Positions 1-7,196 of a stretch of 14,164 nucleotides of DNA are shown here, piece after piece. Position 1 is the first letter of the stretch. Each line of letters begins with the position of its first letter. The notes below the pieces were generated by a model that was not told where the DNA came from, did not search any database, and worked only from the letters and a program-made list of their open reading frames with translations. A program made the translations under genes and the position numbers. Origin of the DNA: DATCLS01 sp035296625 (GTDB lineage Bacteria; Actinomycetota; Acidimicrobiia; Acidimicrobiales; VFJN01); contig DATHAO010000043.1 of NCBI GenBank assembly GCA_035296625.1, forward strand, positions 1-14,164. The letters run 5' to 3'.

Positions 1-931
1 CGACCGTGCCCCGCGGGGCGACGACATGGACCGGGCGCAGCGAGCCGCCGTTGGCGGGGATCGTCGGGTCGACGGCCGAGCGCAGCGCGTAGGACACGGC
101 GGACAGCGTGACGGCCTCGACGGCGTTGACGTTGCCCCGGGCCTGCGGGTCGGTGCCGGTGAAGTCGAACGTCACTTCGTCGCCTGCCAGGCGGACCGTC
201 ACGACGATGCCGGCTGGGCGCTGCTGGTCCGCGGCGGCGCCGGTCGAGTCGAGCACGTCCTCGCAGCGCCAGACGCCGTCCGGCAGCCCGGCGAGCGCCG
301 CGCGCATCCGGCGCTCGCCGTAGGCGACCACCTCGTCGAGCGGGGCCCCCTCCATCTGGGCGAGGCGCTCGACCCCCACGACGTTCGCCCCCACCTGGGC
401 GTCGAGGTCGCCGACGCGCTCGTCGGGCGTGCGGGAGTTGGCGAGCACGATGCGTCGCACGCCGTCGTCGAAGACCGTGGGCGGGATGCGCAGGCCCTCC
501 TGCTGGATCTCGGTGGCATCGGCCGGCAGCGACCCGGGCGCCGATCCGCCGACGTCGGCGTGGTGCGCCCGGTTGGCGGCCCAGCCGACGAGGCGCCCGT
601 CGACGAGGCAGGGGGCGACGAGCGTGATGTCGTTGAGGTGGGTCCCGCCGGCGAACGGGTCGTTGAGGATCACCTGGTCGCCGGGGTGGAGCCCGGCGCC
701 GAACGCGTCGATCGCCGCACGCACGCTGGCCGGCATCGACCCGAGGTGGACCGGGATGTGCTCGGCCTGCACGAGCAGCTCGCCCGCCGGCGTGAACAGC
801 GCGGCCGAGCAGTCGGCCCGCTCCTTGATGTTCGGGCTGAACGCCGCCCGGCGCAGTACCGCGCCCATCTCCTCCGCCACGCCCGTCAACCGCGAGATGA
901 GCACCTGGAGCACCGCCGGGTCGAGCGTCAC
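1..931 (-). CDS. hyuB: Hydantoinase B / 5-oxoprolinase beta-type subunit, partial (3' end outside window)
   Basis: About 310 codons of the N-terminal part of an HyuB-family protein, read leftwards and cut by the window edge. Translation starts VTLDPAVLQVLISRLTG and continues with family landmarks: an AAFSPNIKERADCSAALF stretch near residues 28-45, LNDPFAGGTHLNDITLV, and later FDFTGTDPQARGNVNAVEA. The family forms a complex with HyuA for ATP-dependent opening of hydantoin or 5-oxoproline-type cyclic amides, or acts in acetone-carboxylase-like enzymes; the substrate cannot be read from sequence. The GTG start overlaps the hyuA stop as GTGA, so the two are almost certainly cotranscribed and translationally coupled. 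The start choice is supported because HyuB proteins normally begin a few residues before the conserved EEMG segment, which is seen here at about residues 20-23. The frame is clean throughout. Confidence 0.88.
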   Translation of the reverse strand, partial: MTLDPAVLQVLISRLTGVAEEMGAVLRRAAFSPNIKERADCSAALFTPAGELLVQAEHIPVHLGSMPASVRAAIDAFGAGLHPGDQVILNDPFAGGTHLNDITLVAPCLVDGRLVGWAANRAHHADVGGSAPGSLPADATEIQQEGLRIPPTVFDDGVRRIVLANSRTPDERVGDLDAQVGANVVGVERLAQMEGAPLDEVVAYGERRMRAALAGLPDGVWRCEDVLDSTGAAADQQRPAGIVVTVRLAGDEVTFDFTGTDPQARGNVNAVEAVTLSAVSYALRSAVDPTIPANGGSLRPVHVVAPRGTV

Positions 932-2715
932 GACGCCCGCCGCAGGACGGTGGCGCCGGCGGCGCCGGGGGTCGGGGTCCACCCGTCGGCCAGCCAGATC
1001 GTGCAGTCGGGGTCGGCGAGCACGGCCGGGCCCCGCGCCGCGCCGAGGGAGCGCTCCACCACCGGCAGGTCGGCGATGTCGACGCGAGGGACGCCGACGG
1101 CCACGGCCCGGATCGCCACGACCTCCACCGGGTGGTCGGGGCGGGCGTAGCCGTTCCGGCGCTCGTGGGCGGCGTGGAACCCGTCCACCGACGGCACGGT
1201 CAGCTCGTGGCTCTGGCCCCGGTACCGGCCGTCGAGCGAGGTCTCGACCGTGACGTCCCCGGCCACGAGCCCCTCGACCTCGGCGGCCAGGGCCTTCAGG
1301 GCGGCGTCGAGCCCGTCGTGGTCGTCCGGCGCCGGCCACGACCGCACGAGATCTCGGCGGGGCGGGGCGCTCAGCAGCCCCACCGCGGAGAGCACGCCGG
1401 CCCGCGGCGGCACGATCACGACCGGCATGCCCAGGGCGTCGGCGAGGGCGCAGGCATGCAGCGGGCCGGCGCCGCCGAACGCCACGAGGGCGAGCCCGCC
1501 CGGGTCGACGCCCCGCTCGACCGTCACGGCCCGCAGCGCCCGCTCCATGTTGGCGTCGACCACGGCGATCACGCCCTCGGCCGTGACGGCCCGGTCGAGC
1601 GCCGCCCGGGCGGCCGCGGCGTCGAGTGCCAGGTCGCCGAACGCCGCGTCGGCGGGGATGCGCCCGGCGGCGAGGTCGGCGTCGGTCACCGTCGGCTCGG
1701 TGCCGCCGCGCCCGTAGCAGGCCGGGCCGGGCTCCACGCCCGCGCTCTGCGGCCCGACCACGAGGGCGCCGCCGGCGTCGACCCGAGCGATCGACCCGCC
1801 CCCGGCCCCGATCGTGTGCACGTCGAGCGACGGGAACCGGACGGTGAACCCGCCGACCTCGCGCTGGGCGGCCGGGGCCGGCGCCCCGCCGAGGACGAGG
1901 CACACGTCGGTCGACGTCCCGCCCATGTCGAAGGTCACGGCGTCGGGGAACCCGTTGGCCTCCGCGACGGCCGCCGCCGCCCGCACGCCGCCCGCCGGCC
2001 CCGAGAGCAGCAGCGCCGCCGGCAGCTCGGCGGCCTCGCCGGGCGGCAGCAGCCCGCCGGCCGACGTCATCACCAGCGCCTCGTCCGCCAGGCCGGTCAG
2101 GGCCCGCAGGTATGTGCGGCAGCGCGGACGGAGCGCTGCGTTGATCACGGTCGTGACCGTCCGCTCGTACTCGCGCACCTCGGGCGACACCTCGTGCGAG
2201 CACGACACGTCGAGCCCCCGGTCCCGCAGGGCCGCGGCGACGGTCCGCTCGTGAGCCGGGTCGAGGTCGGCGTGGAGCAGGCACACCGCCACCGCCTCGA
2301 CGGCGGCGTCGATGGCGGGCAGCGACGCCGTGTCGACCGGCACGAGCTCGCGCCCGTCGGCCCCCAGGCGCCCGACCACCTCGTAGCGCCACGCCCGGGG
2401 CACGAGCGGGACGGGCCGCGAGGCGAGCTGGTCGTAGAGCGACGGGCGGTCCTGGCGGGCGATCTCGATCACGTCGGCCAGTCCCTCGGTGGCCACGAGC
2501 GCCACGGCGGCGCCCCGCCGCTCCAGCAGCGCGTTCGTGGCCACGGTCGTGCCGTGGGCCAGCAGCGCCGGACGGACCCCGGGTCCGGCGAGGCGCACGA
2601 GGCCGTCGGCCACCGCCCGGCCGGGGTCGGCGGGCGTCGACAGCACCTTCACCGAGCGGCCGTCGCTGGCGACGAGGTCGGTGAACGTCCCGCCGGTGTC
2701 GGCTCCCACCTGCAC
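928..2715 (-). CDS. hyuA: Hydantoinase A / 5-oxoprolinase alpha-type (ATPase) subunit
   Basis: 595 residues, ASKHA-fold ATPase subunit of the hydantoinase/oxoprolinase family. Visible motifs: GADTGGTFTD at residues 4-13 (phosphate-1 loop), HGTTVATNALLERRGA at 54-69, SGPAGG at 238-243, DMGGTSTDV at 263-271, HTIGAGGGSIA at 300-310, GPACYGRGG at 330-338, then PTVTDADL and LVAFGGAGPLHA further on. It is expected to pair with HyuB to hydrolyse a cyclic amide at the cost of ATP in the cytoplasm. It is on the short side for the family (commonly about 650-700), mainly at the C-terminus, where the region after the last motifs is compact; the frame is intact, so this looks like a short family member and not a truncation. 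The GTG start lies 8 nt after a TAGCGT hexamer with no Shine-Dalgarno site, which suggests a nearly leaderless mRNA. Confidence 0.92.
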   Translation of the reverse strand: MQVGADTGGTFTDLVASDGRSVKVLSTPADPGRAVADGLVRLAGPGVRPALLAHGTTVATNALLERRGAAVALVATEGLADVIEIARQDRPSLYDQLASRPVPLVPRAWRYEVVGRLGADGRELVPVDTASLPAIDAAVEAVAVCLLHADLDPAHERTVAAALRDRGLDVSCSHEVSPEVREYERTVTTVINAALRPRCRTYLRALTGLADEALVMTSAGGLLPPGEAAELPAALLLSGPAGGVRAAAAVAEANGFPDAVTFDMGGTSTDVCLVLGGAPAPAAQREVGGFTVRFPSLDVHTIGAGGGSIARVDAGGALVVGPQSAGVEPGPACYGRGGTEPTVTDADLAAGRIPADAAFGDLALDAAAARAALDRAVTAEGVIAVVDANMERALRAVTVERGVDPGGLALVAFGGAGPLHACALADALGMPVVIVPPRAGVLSAVGLLSAPPRRDLVRSWPAPDDHDGLDAALKALAAEVEGLVAGDVTVETSLDGRYRGQSHELTVPSVDGFHAAHERRNGYARPDHPVEVVAIRAVAVGVPRVDIADLPVVERSLGAARGPAVLADPDCTIWLADGWTPTPGAAGATVLRRAS

Positions 2716-2723
2716 GGACGGCG

Positions 2724-2729
2724 ACGCTA
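2724..2729 (-). promoter_or_regulatory. -10 hexamer of hyuAB (TAGCGT)
   Basis: TAGCGT on the minus strand fits TANNNT and ends 8 nt before the hyuA GTG, predicting a leader of about 2 nt. No purine-rich ribosome site lies between. The same hexamer sits before three other minus-strand genes in this window. Confidence 0.45.
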
Positions 2730-2822
2730 CCGGCCCGGACCGGAAGCAGGCGTTCGCCCGGGGGCCGCGGCCGGCGGCGCCCGCACCCTACCGATCGGCG
2801 GCCGGCCCCCAGGCTCCCCCGT

Positions 2823-2848
2823 GGTTTGGGCGAGGGGTCGCCGGGTAG
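2823..2848 (+). promoter_or_regulatory. SigF/SigB-type promoter candidate upstream of the RsbW-like gene
   Basis: GGTTT at 2823-2827, 15 nt spacer, GGGTA at 2843-2847. This fits the GGTTT-N15-17-GGGTA pattern known for mycobacterial SigF and related stress sigma factors of the SigB family. The next gene on this strand encodes an RsbW-like ATPase, the class of protein that antagonises such sigma factors, and autoregulation by the cognate sigma is common there. The match is by eye and short motifs can arise by chance. Confidence 0.4.
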
Positions 2849-2866
2849 GCGCCCACGGTGGAGGTC

Positions 2867-2959
2867 ATGGCCGACCGGCTGGGTCATGTGGTTCGCCCAG
2901 GACTCGCCACGGCGCTTGCGCGGGGGCGAGAGGAGCGGAGCGCACGGAACGCAATCTGA
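2867..2959 (+). CDS. Possible 30-codon upstream ORF preceding the RsbW-like gene
   Basis: ATG at 2867 after GGTGGAGG (2857-2864) opens a 30-codon frame (MADRLGHVVRPG...) that ends in TGA at 2957-2959, in a different frame from the ATPase that follows. It begins about 12 nt after the start point predicted from the SigF-like promoter. The stop overlaps the CTG at 2956 where the ATPase frame could begin, giving a CTGA overlap. It may be a coupling leader peptide, the true N-terminus of the ATPase separated by a frameshift, or chance. The purine-rich site is closer to the ATG than usual. No family is recognised. Confidence 0.25.
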   Translation: MADRLGHVVRPGLATALARGREERSARNAI

Positions 2960-3474
2960 TCGAACGCTTCGGCCGGGACCCCAGCGAGGTCGTGCGGGCA
3001 CGCCACCTCGTGGCGTCGACCCTGCGCTCGTGGGGTCTCCACGCCGACGTCCCCATCTTCGAGCTGGCCGCCAGCGAGCTGGTCAGCAACGCCCTCGTGC
3101 ACGGCAACGGCACCGTGGAGGTGCGGCTCGTGTGGGAGGTCGACTGCGTCCGGCTCGAGGTCTCCGACGAGGGCGGCGGCCGGCCCACCATGCGCGAGCA
3201 GCCGCCCGCAGTCGGCGACGTCGGCGGCTGGGGGCTCCGCTTCGTCCAGGAGCTGGCCGACGAGTGGGGCACCGAGAACGACAGCCGGCGCACCTCGGTG
3301 TGGATGACCCGCCAGGTCACCGGCGACGGGTCGCACGGCGGCACGGACGCGCACCGCGACCACGCCGGCCTCGGCGCCGGGACGGGTGGGTGCGCCAGCA
3401 ACGGCTCCGCGCCGGTGGACGGTGACCGGGCCGCCCCGTGCAGCCCGCCGCGGCCCGGCGACCCCACGACCTGA
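2956..3474 (+). CDS. RsbW-like anti-sigma factor / HATPase_c serine kinase
   Basis: Bergerat-fold (GHKL) ATPase of the RsbW/SpoIIAB class. Counting from CTG at 2956: ELVSNALVHG (41-50) is the N box with Asn45 for Mg-ATP, EVSDEGGGRP (68-77) is the G1 box with Asp71 contacting adenine, and GGWGLRFVQEL (90-100) is the G2 box. A disordered tail of about 50 Gly/Ala/Pro-rich residues follows, longer than usual. Such proteins bind and silence a stress sigma factor and phosphorylate an anti-anti-sigma partner; neither partner gene is in the window. The start is unresolved: the conserved first segment (RFGRDPSEVVRARHLV) begins just after CTG 2956. The only standard start codons in frame are GTG 2821, which falls inside the putative -35 region, and GTG 2992, which would remove part of the first helix. 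ACG 2944 lies 8 nt after AGGAG (2931-2935) and is another option. The gene ends 7 nt from convergent rnhA. Confidence 0.75.
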   Translation: MIERFGRDPSEVVRARHLVASTLRSWGLHADVPIFELAASELVSNALVHGNGTVEVRLVWEVDCVRLEVSDEGGGRPTMREQPPAVGDVGGWGLRFVQELADEWGTENDSRRTSVWMTRQVTGDGSHGGTDAHRDHAGLGAGTGGCASNGSAPVDGDRAAPCSPPRPGDPTT

Positions 3475-3481
3475 GGGCCGC

Positions 3482-3940
3482 TCAGGCCCGGGAGCCCACC
3501 CGGCCCGTCTGGGTCTGCGCCGCCTCGACCGCCAGCTGGTCGACGAGATCGTTCATCGGGTGGCTCGAGTGTCCTTTCACCCAGCGGAACGTGACGTCGC
3601 CACGGTCGCGGACGAGCTCGACGAACGGCTCCCACAGGTCCCGGTTGGCCACCGGCTTCTTGGCTGAGTTCGTCCAGCCGCGGCGGATCCAGCCCTCCCA
3701 CCAGCGATCTCGGAAGCAGTTCACGACGTAGGTCGAGTCGCTGACCACCTCGAGCGGACCGGGGTGCGCGGTGACCGCCTCGAACGCCGCCCTGATCTCC
3801 ATGCGCTGGTTCGTCGTGCGCGTCTCGGCCCCGCTGGCGAACGGCCCGCCGGGCTCGGCCCACGCCCAACCGCCGGGTCCGGGGTTTCCCAGGCAGGCCC
3901 CGTCGGTGTACACGACCGTCCGTTCACCAGATGCAGGCAC
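3482..3940 (-). CDS. rnhA: Ribonuclease HI
   Basis: 152 residues from the GTG at 3940, close to the usual size. It cleaves RNA in RNA:DNA hybrids (primer and R-loop removal). All active-site residues are present: Asp13 in VYTDGACLGNPGPGG, Glu48 in NQRMEIRAA, Asp68 in VVSDSTYV, His124 in WVKGHSSHP and Asp134 in NDLVDQLA, with numbering almost identical to the E. coli enzyme. The basic-loop segment RWWEGWIRRGWTNSAKKPV (79-97) is also kept. The frame is open further upstream to an ATG at 4075, but those extra 45 residues are Arg/Pro-rich, unlike any RNase H N-terminus, and overlap the promoter of the opposite-strand small ORF, so the GTG start is preferred. A TAGGGT hexamer ends 8 nt before this GTG; AGGGTGG could instead serve as a ribosome site. 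Confidence 0.93.
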   Translation of the reverse strand: MPASGERTVVYTDGACLGNPGPGGWAWAEPGGPFASGAETRTTNQRMEIRAAFEAVTAHPGPLEVVSDSTYVVNCFRDRWWEGWIRRGWTNSAKKPVANRDLWEPFVELVRDRGDVTFRWVKGHSSHPMNDLVDQLAVEAAQTQTGRVGSRA

Positions 3941-3948
3941 GGCCGACC

Positions 3949-3954
3949 ACCCTA
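3949..3954 (-). promoter_or_regulatory. -10 hexamer of rnhA (TAGGGT)
   Basis: TAGGGT on the minus strand ends 8 nt before the rnhA GTG, the same spacing as in hyuA. It overlaps an AGGGTGG run that could alternatively be a Shine-Dalgarno site; the two readings cannot be separated from sequence. Confidence 0.35.
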
Positions 3955-4055
3955 GGTCCCGCCCGGAGACGACCGGGACCCGCCCAGGCGTTGGTCCGTC
4001 CCAGCGCCGATACCGTGGGTCCGAACCACGACGGTCCGCCAGGGCGGGGCGGTCG

Positions 4056-4061
4056 TACCGT
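4056..4061 (+). promoter_or_regulatory. -10 hexamer (TACCGT) for a leaderless small-ORF transcript
   Basis: TACCGT followed by exactly 6 nt and then ATG at 4068. The start point expected 7 nt after the hexamer coincides with the ATG, so the mRNA would be leaderless. It may also drive aceE downstream, as no better promoter is seen in the 78-nt gap. Confidence 0.45.
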
Positions 4062-4067
4062 CCTCGC

Positions 4068-4220
4068 ATGCCCACGACGAGGAAGTCCGACGCACTCGCC
4101 TACTTCGCCATCAACGCCGACGACGTCGACGTGGCCCCGCTCTTCTTCGCCGAACCCTCGGGCAACGTCTGCGGGGCCACGCGGGAGGACGACAGCCGCG
4201 AGGACGCCAGCCGCGAGTAG
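4068..4220 (+). CDS. Small hypothetical protein (50 residues) upstream of aceE
   Basis: A 50-residue ORF with a basic start (MPTTRKSDALAYFAIN), a central acidic and hydrophobic segment (DDVDVAPLFFAEP), one Cys at residue 35, and a highly charged tail with two near-repeats, DDSRE and DASRE. No signal peptide or membrane segment is evident. It is not a family I recognise. Support for a real gene is the well-placed -10 hexamer 6 nt before the ATG, ATG and TAG codons in a clean short frame, and a position just upstream of aceE on the same strand, where it could share a transcript. No function should be assigned. The alternative is that the hexamer belongs to aceE alone and the ORF is an untranslated or regulatory leader. 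Confidence 0.5.
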   Translation: MPTTRKSDALAYFAINADDVDVAPLFFAEPSGNVCGATREDDSREDASRE

Positions 4221-4298
4221 CGGCGAGTTCACCGAGCGTTCCCCCACGAGGGCACCGCGTGGTTCTCCCACCCCACCCCAGAGCGCGAGCATGGCACC

Positions 4299-6998
4299 AT
4301 GATCATCGACGGGTTCGTCCACCAGCTGCCGGACACCGACCCGACTGAGACGCAGGAATGGCTCGACTCGCTCGACGCCATCGTGGAGGCCCACGGCAAG
4401 ACGCGGGCCCGGTTCCTCATGTCGAAGCTGTTGGAACGTGCCCGCGAGCTGCAGGTGGGCACGCCGGCGACGGTGTCCACGCCCTATGTCAACACCATCC
4501 CGCCCGAGCAGGAGCCGTGGTTCCCCGGCGACGAGCTGCTCGAACGGCGCATCCGGGCCTTCATCCGCTGGAACGCCGCCGTCATGGTCATAAAGGCGAA
4601 CAAGCACGCCGACGGCATCGGCGGCCACCTCTCGACATTCGCCTCGTCGGCCGCCCTCTACGACGTGGGCTTCAACCACTTCTTCCGGGGCAAGGACGAC
4701 GGCTCGGCCGGGGACGCCATCTACATCCAGGGCCACGCCGCGCCCGGCGCCTACGCCCGGGCCTACCTCGAGGGCCGGCTCACCGAGACCCAGCTCGACA
4801 ACTTCCGCCAGGAGGTGGGCGGCGAGGGCCTGTCGAGCTACCCGCACCCCCGGCTGATGCCGGACTTCTGGGAGTACCCGACGGTCTCGATGGGCCTCGG
4901 CCCGCTCAACTCGATCTACCACGCCCGCTTCCTGCGCTACCTCCAGAACCGCCGCATCGACGACACGAGCGGCACCCGGGTCTGGTGCTTCATCGGCGAC
5001 GGCGAGTGCGACGAGCCCGAGACGCTCGGAGCGCTGACGCTGCCCGCCCGCGAGCAGCTCGACAACCTGATCTGGGTCGTCAACTGCAACCTGCAGCGCC
5101 TCGACGGCCCCGTGCGCGGCAACGGCAAGGTGATCCAGGAGCTCGAGGCCGTGTTCCGCGGCGCGGGCTGGAACGTCATCAAGGTCGTGTGGGGCTCGAA
5201 GTGGGACGAGCTGCTCGCCCGCGACGTCGACGGCGTGCTGCTCAGCAAGATGAACACGACGGTCGACGGCGAGTTCCAGCGCTACGCCGTCGAGTCCGGC
5301 GCCTACATCCGCGAGCACTTCTTCGGGCCGGACCCTCGCCTGCGCAAGCTCGTCGAGCACCTGTCCGACGACGAGCTGCGCACGCTGCCCCGCGGCGGGC
5401 ACGACTACCGGAAGCTGTACGCCGCCTACAAGGCCGCCACCGAGCAGGGCGGGGCGCCGACGGTCATCCTCGCCAAGACGATCAAGGGGTGGACGCTCGG
5501 CCCAGACGTCGAGGGCCGCAACGCCACGCACCAGATCAAGAAGATGACGGTCGACCAGCTCCGCGTCATGCGCGAGCGCCTGTTCCTCGGCGACATCATC
5601 CCCGAGGACGCGCTCGCCGACGACAAGGAGCCGCCCTACATCCGCCTGGCCGAGGGCTCGGTCGAGCACACCTACCTGACCAAGCAGCGCCGCCGGCTCG
5701 ACGGGCCGCTCCCCCAGCGGCTCACCACGGTGAAGCGGCCGATCGAGCTGCCCGAGGACAAGGCGTTCGACGAGGTGCTGGCCGGCTCGGGCAAGCAGGC
5801 GGCGTCGACCACGACGGCGTTCACCCGGCTGCTGCGCAACCTGTGCCGGGACCCCAAGATGGGTTCCCGCGTCGTGCCGATCATCCCCGACGAGGCCCGC
5901 ACCTTCGGCATGGACGCGCTGTTCAAGGAGTTCAAGATCTACGCCGCCCAGGGGCAGGTCTACGAGTCCGTCGACGCTCAGCTGCTGCTGTCCTACACCG
6001 AGGCCAAGGACGGCCAGCTGCTCGAGGAGGGCATCACCGAGGCCGGCTCGATGGCGACGTTCATCGCCGCCGGCACGAGCTACGCCCACCGGGGCGTGCC
6101 GATGGTGCCGTTCTTCACCTTCTACTCGATGTTCGGATTCCAGCGCGTGGGCGACCTGATCTGGTCGGCGGCCGACTCGCGGGCCCGCGGCTTCCTGCTC
6201 GGGGCGACCGCCGGCCGCACGACGCTGCTCGGCGAGGGCCTCCAGCACCAGGACGGCCACAGCCAGCTGCTCGCCTCGACCGTCCCCACCGTCGAGGCGT
6301 GGGATCCCGCCTTCGCCTACGAGATGGCCACGATCATCCGCCACGGCGTGCACCAGATGCTGGTCGAGAACCGTGACGTCATCCACTACCTGACGCTCTA
6401 CAACGAGAACTACGTCATGCCCGCGGCGCCCGAGGGCGCCACCGAGGGCGTCCTGCAGGGCCTCTACAAGTGGTCCGACGCCCCGGCGGACCGGTCCCAC
6501 CGGGCCACGATCCTGTTCTCGGGCACCGCCCAGGGCGCGGTCCGGTCGGCGCAGACCGAGCTGGCCGAGCGATGGGACGTGGGCGCCGAGCTGTGGTCGG
6601 CCACCAGCTACAAGCGCCTGCGCGAGGAGGCGCTCTCGGCCGAGCGTTGGAACCGGCTGCATCCCACCGAAACACCCCGCACGCCGCTCGTCACCGAGCT
6701 GCTGGGCGACGACGGCGGACCCGTCGTGGCGGTCACGGACTTCATCAAGGCCGTACCCGACCAGGTGGGCCGCTGGGTCCGCCAGCCCTTCGTGCCGCTG
6801 GGCACCGACGGCTTCGGGCGGTCCGACACCCGTGAGCGCCTGCGCCAGTTCTTCGAGGTCGACATGCCGCAGGTCGTGGTGGCCACGCTGTGGGGCCTCG
6901 CCCAGCAGGGCGAGATCAAGCACGAGGTCGTGGCCGAGGCGATCGCCTACTACGGCATCGACATCGACCGGCCGGACCCCCGGGCGAACGACCTCTAG
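4299..6998 (+). CDS. aceE: Pyruvate dehydrogenase E1 component, homodimeric type
   Basis: 899 residues, full length for homodimeric E1. It decarboxylates pyruvate with thiamine diphosphate and passes the acetyl group to the lipoyl domain of E2. The ThDP/Mg motif runs from GDGECDEP (233-240) to VVNCNLQRLDG (260-270). The ATHQIKKM segment matches the mobile active-site loop region of E. coli AceE, and LLEEGITEAGS matches the E. coli stretch around the catalytic Glu. The conserved run FFTFYSMFGFQRVGDLIW and the ARGFLLGATAGRTTLLGEGLQHQDGHS region are intact. No E2 or E3 gene is adjacent; a detached aceE is usual in Actinobacteria. The ATG at 4299 gives the typical N-terminus (a DTDPTETQEWLDSLDA stretch). 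An ATG at 4291 is out of frame. There is only weak ribosome-site character (GAGCGCGAG) upstream, so it may depend on the small ORF before it. Confidence 0.97.
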   Translation: MIIDGFVHQLPDTDPTETQEWLDSLDAIVEAHGKTRARFLMSKLLERARELQVGTPATVSTPYVNTIPPEQEPWFPGDELLERRIRAFIRWNAAVMVIKANKHADGIGGHLSTFASSAALYDVGFNHFFRGKDDGSAGDAIYIQGHAAPGAYARAYLEGRLTETQLDNFRQEVGGEGLSSYPHPRLMPDFWEYPTVSMGLGPLNSIYHARFLRYLQNRRIDDTSGTRVWCFIGDGECDEPETLGALTLPAREQLDNLIWVVNCNLQRLDGPVRGNGKVIQELEAVFRGAGWNVIKVVWGSKWDELLARDVDGVLLSKMNTTVDGEFQRYAVESGAYIREHFFGPDPRLRKLVEHLSDDELRTLPRGGHDYRKLYAAYKAATEQGGAPTVILAKTIKGWTLGPDVEGRNATHQIKKMTVDQLRVMRERLFLGDIIPEDALADDKEPPYIRLAEGSVEHTYLTKQRRRLDGPLPQRLTTVKRPIELPEDKAFDEVLAGSGKQAASTTTAFTRLLRNLCRDPKMGSRVVPIIPDEARTFGMDALFKEFKIYAAQGQVYESVDAQLLLSYTEAKDGQLLEEGITEAGSMATFIAAGTSYAHRGVPMVPFFTFYSMFGFQRVGDLIWSAADSRARGFLLGATAGRTTLLGEGLQHQDGHSQLLASTVPTVEAWDPAFAYEMATIIRHGVHQMLVENRDVIHYLTLYNENYVMPAAPEGATEGVLQGLYKWSDAPADRSHRATILFSGTAQGAVRSAQTELAERWDVGAELWSATSYKRLREEALSAERWNRLHPTETPRTPLVTELLGDDGGPVVAVTDFIKAVPDQVGRWVRQPFVPLGTDGFGRSDTRERLRQFFEVDMPQVVVATLWGLAQQGEIKHEVVAEAIAYYGIDIDRPDPRANDL

Positions 6999-7090
6999 AC
7001 CGTCGGACCGTCCTGCCTCCCTCGGCCCGCCTCCCCCGCGTGAGGGGCGCCGGACCGGCTCGGTGGATGCGCGGATAAGTCCCCGGTTGT

Positions 7091-7117
7091 CTTCTCGGCC
7101 GCTGCGCGGCCGAGAGG
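7091..7117. repeat. Strong GC hairpin between convergent aceE and lipid-kinase genes
   Basis: Perfect 9-bp arms CTCGGCCGC (7094-7102) and GCGGCCGAG (7106-7114) with a TGC loop, extended by a T-A pair, a T-G wobble and a C-G pair. It lies 93 nt past the aceE stop and 80 nt past the end of the opposite gene, so a bidirectional terminator or mRNA 3' end stabiliser is likely. Neither strand has a U-tract. Confidence 0.5.
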
Positions 7118-7126
7118 TCGAACGAC

Positions 7127-7158
7127 GCGGTACCGCCGCTCTTGGCGCCTACGGCGCC
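7127..7158. repeat. Two further palindromes in the aceE/lipid-kinase spacer
   Basis: GCGGTACCGC (7127-7136) is a perfect palindrome. GGCGCC-TAC-GGCGCC (7144-7158) can form a 6-bp hairpin with a 3-nt loop. With the hairpin at 7091-7117, the 68 nt from 7091 to 7158 carry three inverted repeats. Apart from these I see nothing else in the spacer 6999-7196. Confidence 0.35.
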
Positions 7159-7196
7159 GGGCCGCTGGACCACGGCTGTGCCTGTCGGCGCAGCTC

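Noticed and set aside
26..1150. Plus-strand open frames opposite hyuB and the end of hyuA
   Set aside because: The minus strand carries clear HyuB and HyuA motifs here; the plus-strand translations are low-complexity shadows.
1132..2955. Plus-strand open frame running through hyuA into the RsbW-like gene
   Set aside because: The part before about 2956 is antisense to hyuA and has no protein-like features; only the ATPase portion is real.
3941..4075. Longer start for rnhA at ATG 4075
   Set aside because: The extra 45 residues do not resemble any RNase H N-terminus and overlap the opposite promoter; GTG 3940 gives the normal length.
3924..6923. Very long minus-strand open frame (about 999 codons) opposite aceE
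   Set aside because: It is antisense to a full-length AceE with intact motifs. Its translation is Val/Gly/Arg/His-rich low-complexity sequence typical of antisense frames in GC-rich DNA, and it also crosses the rnhA promoter.
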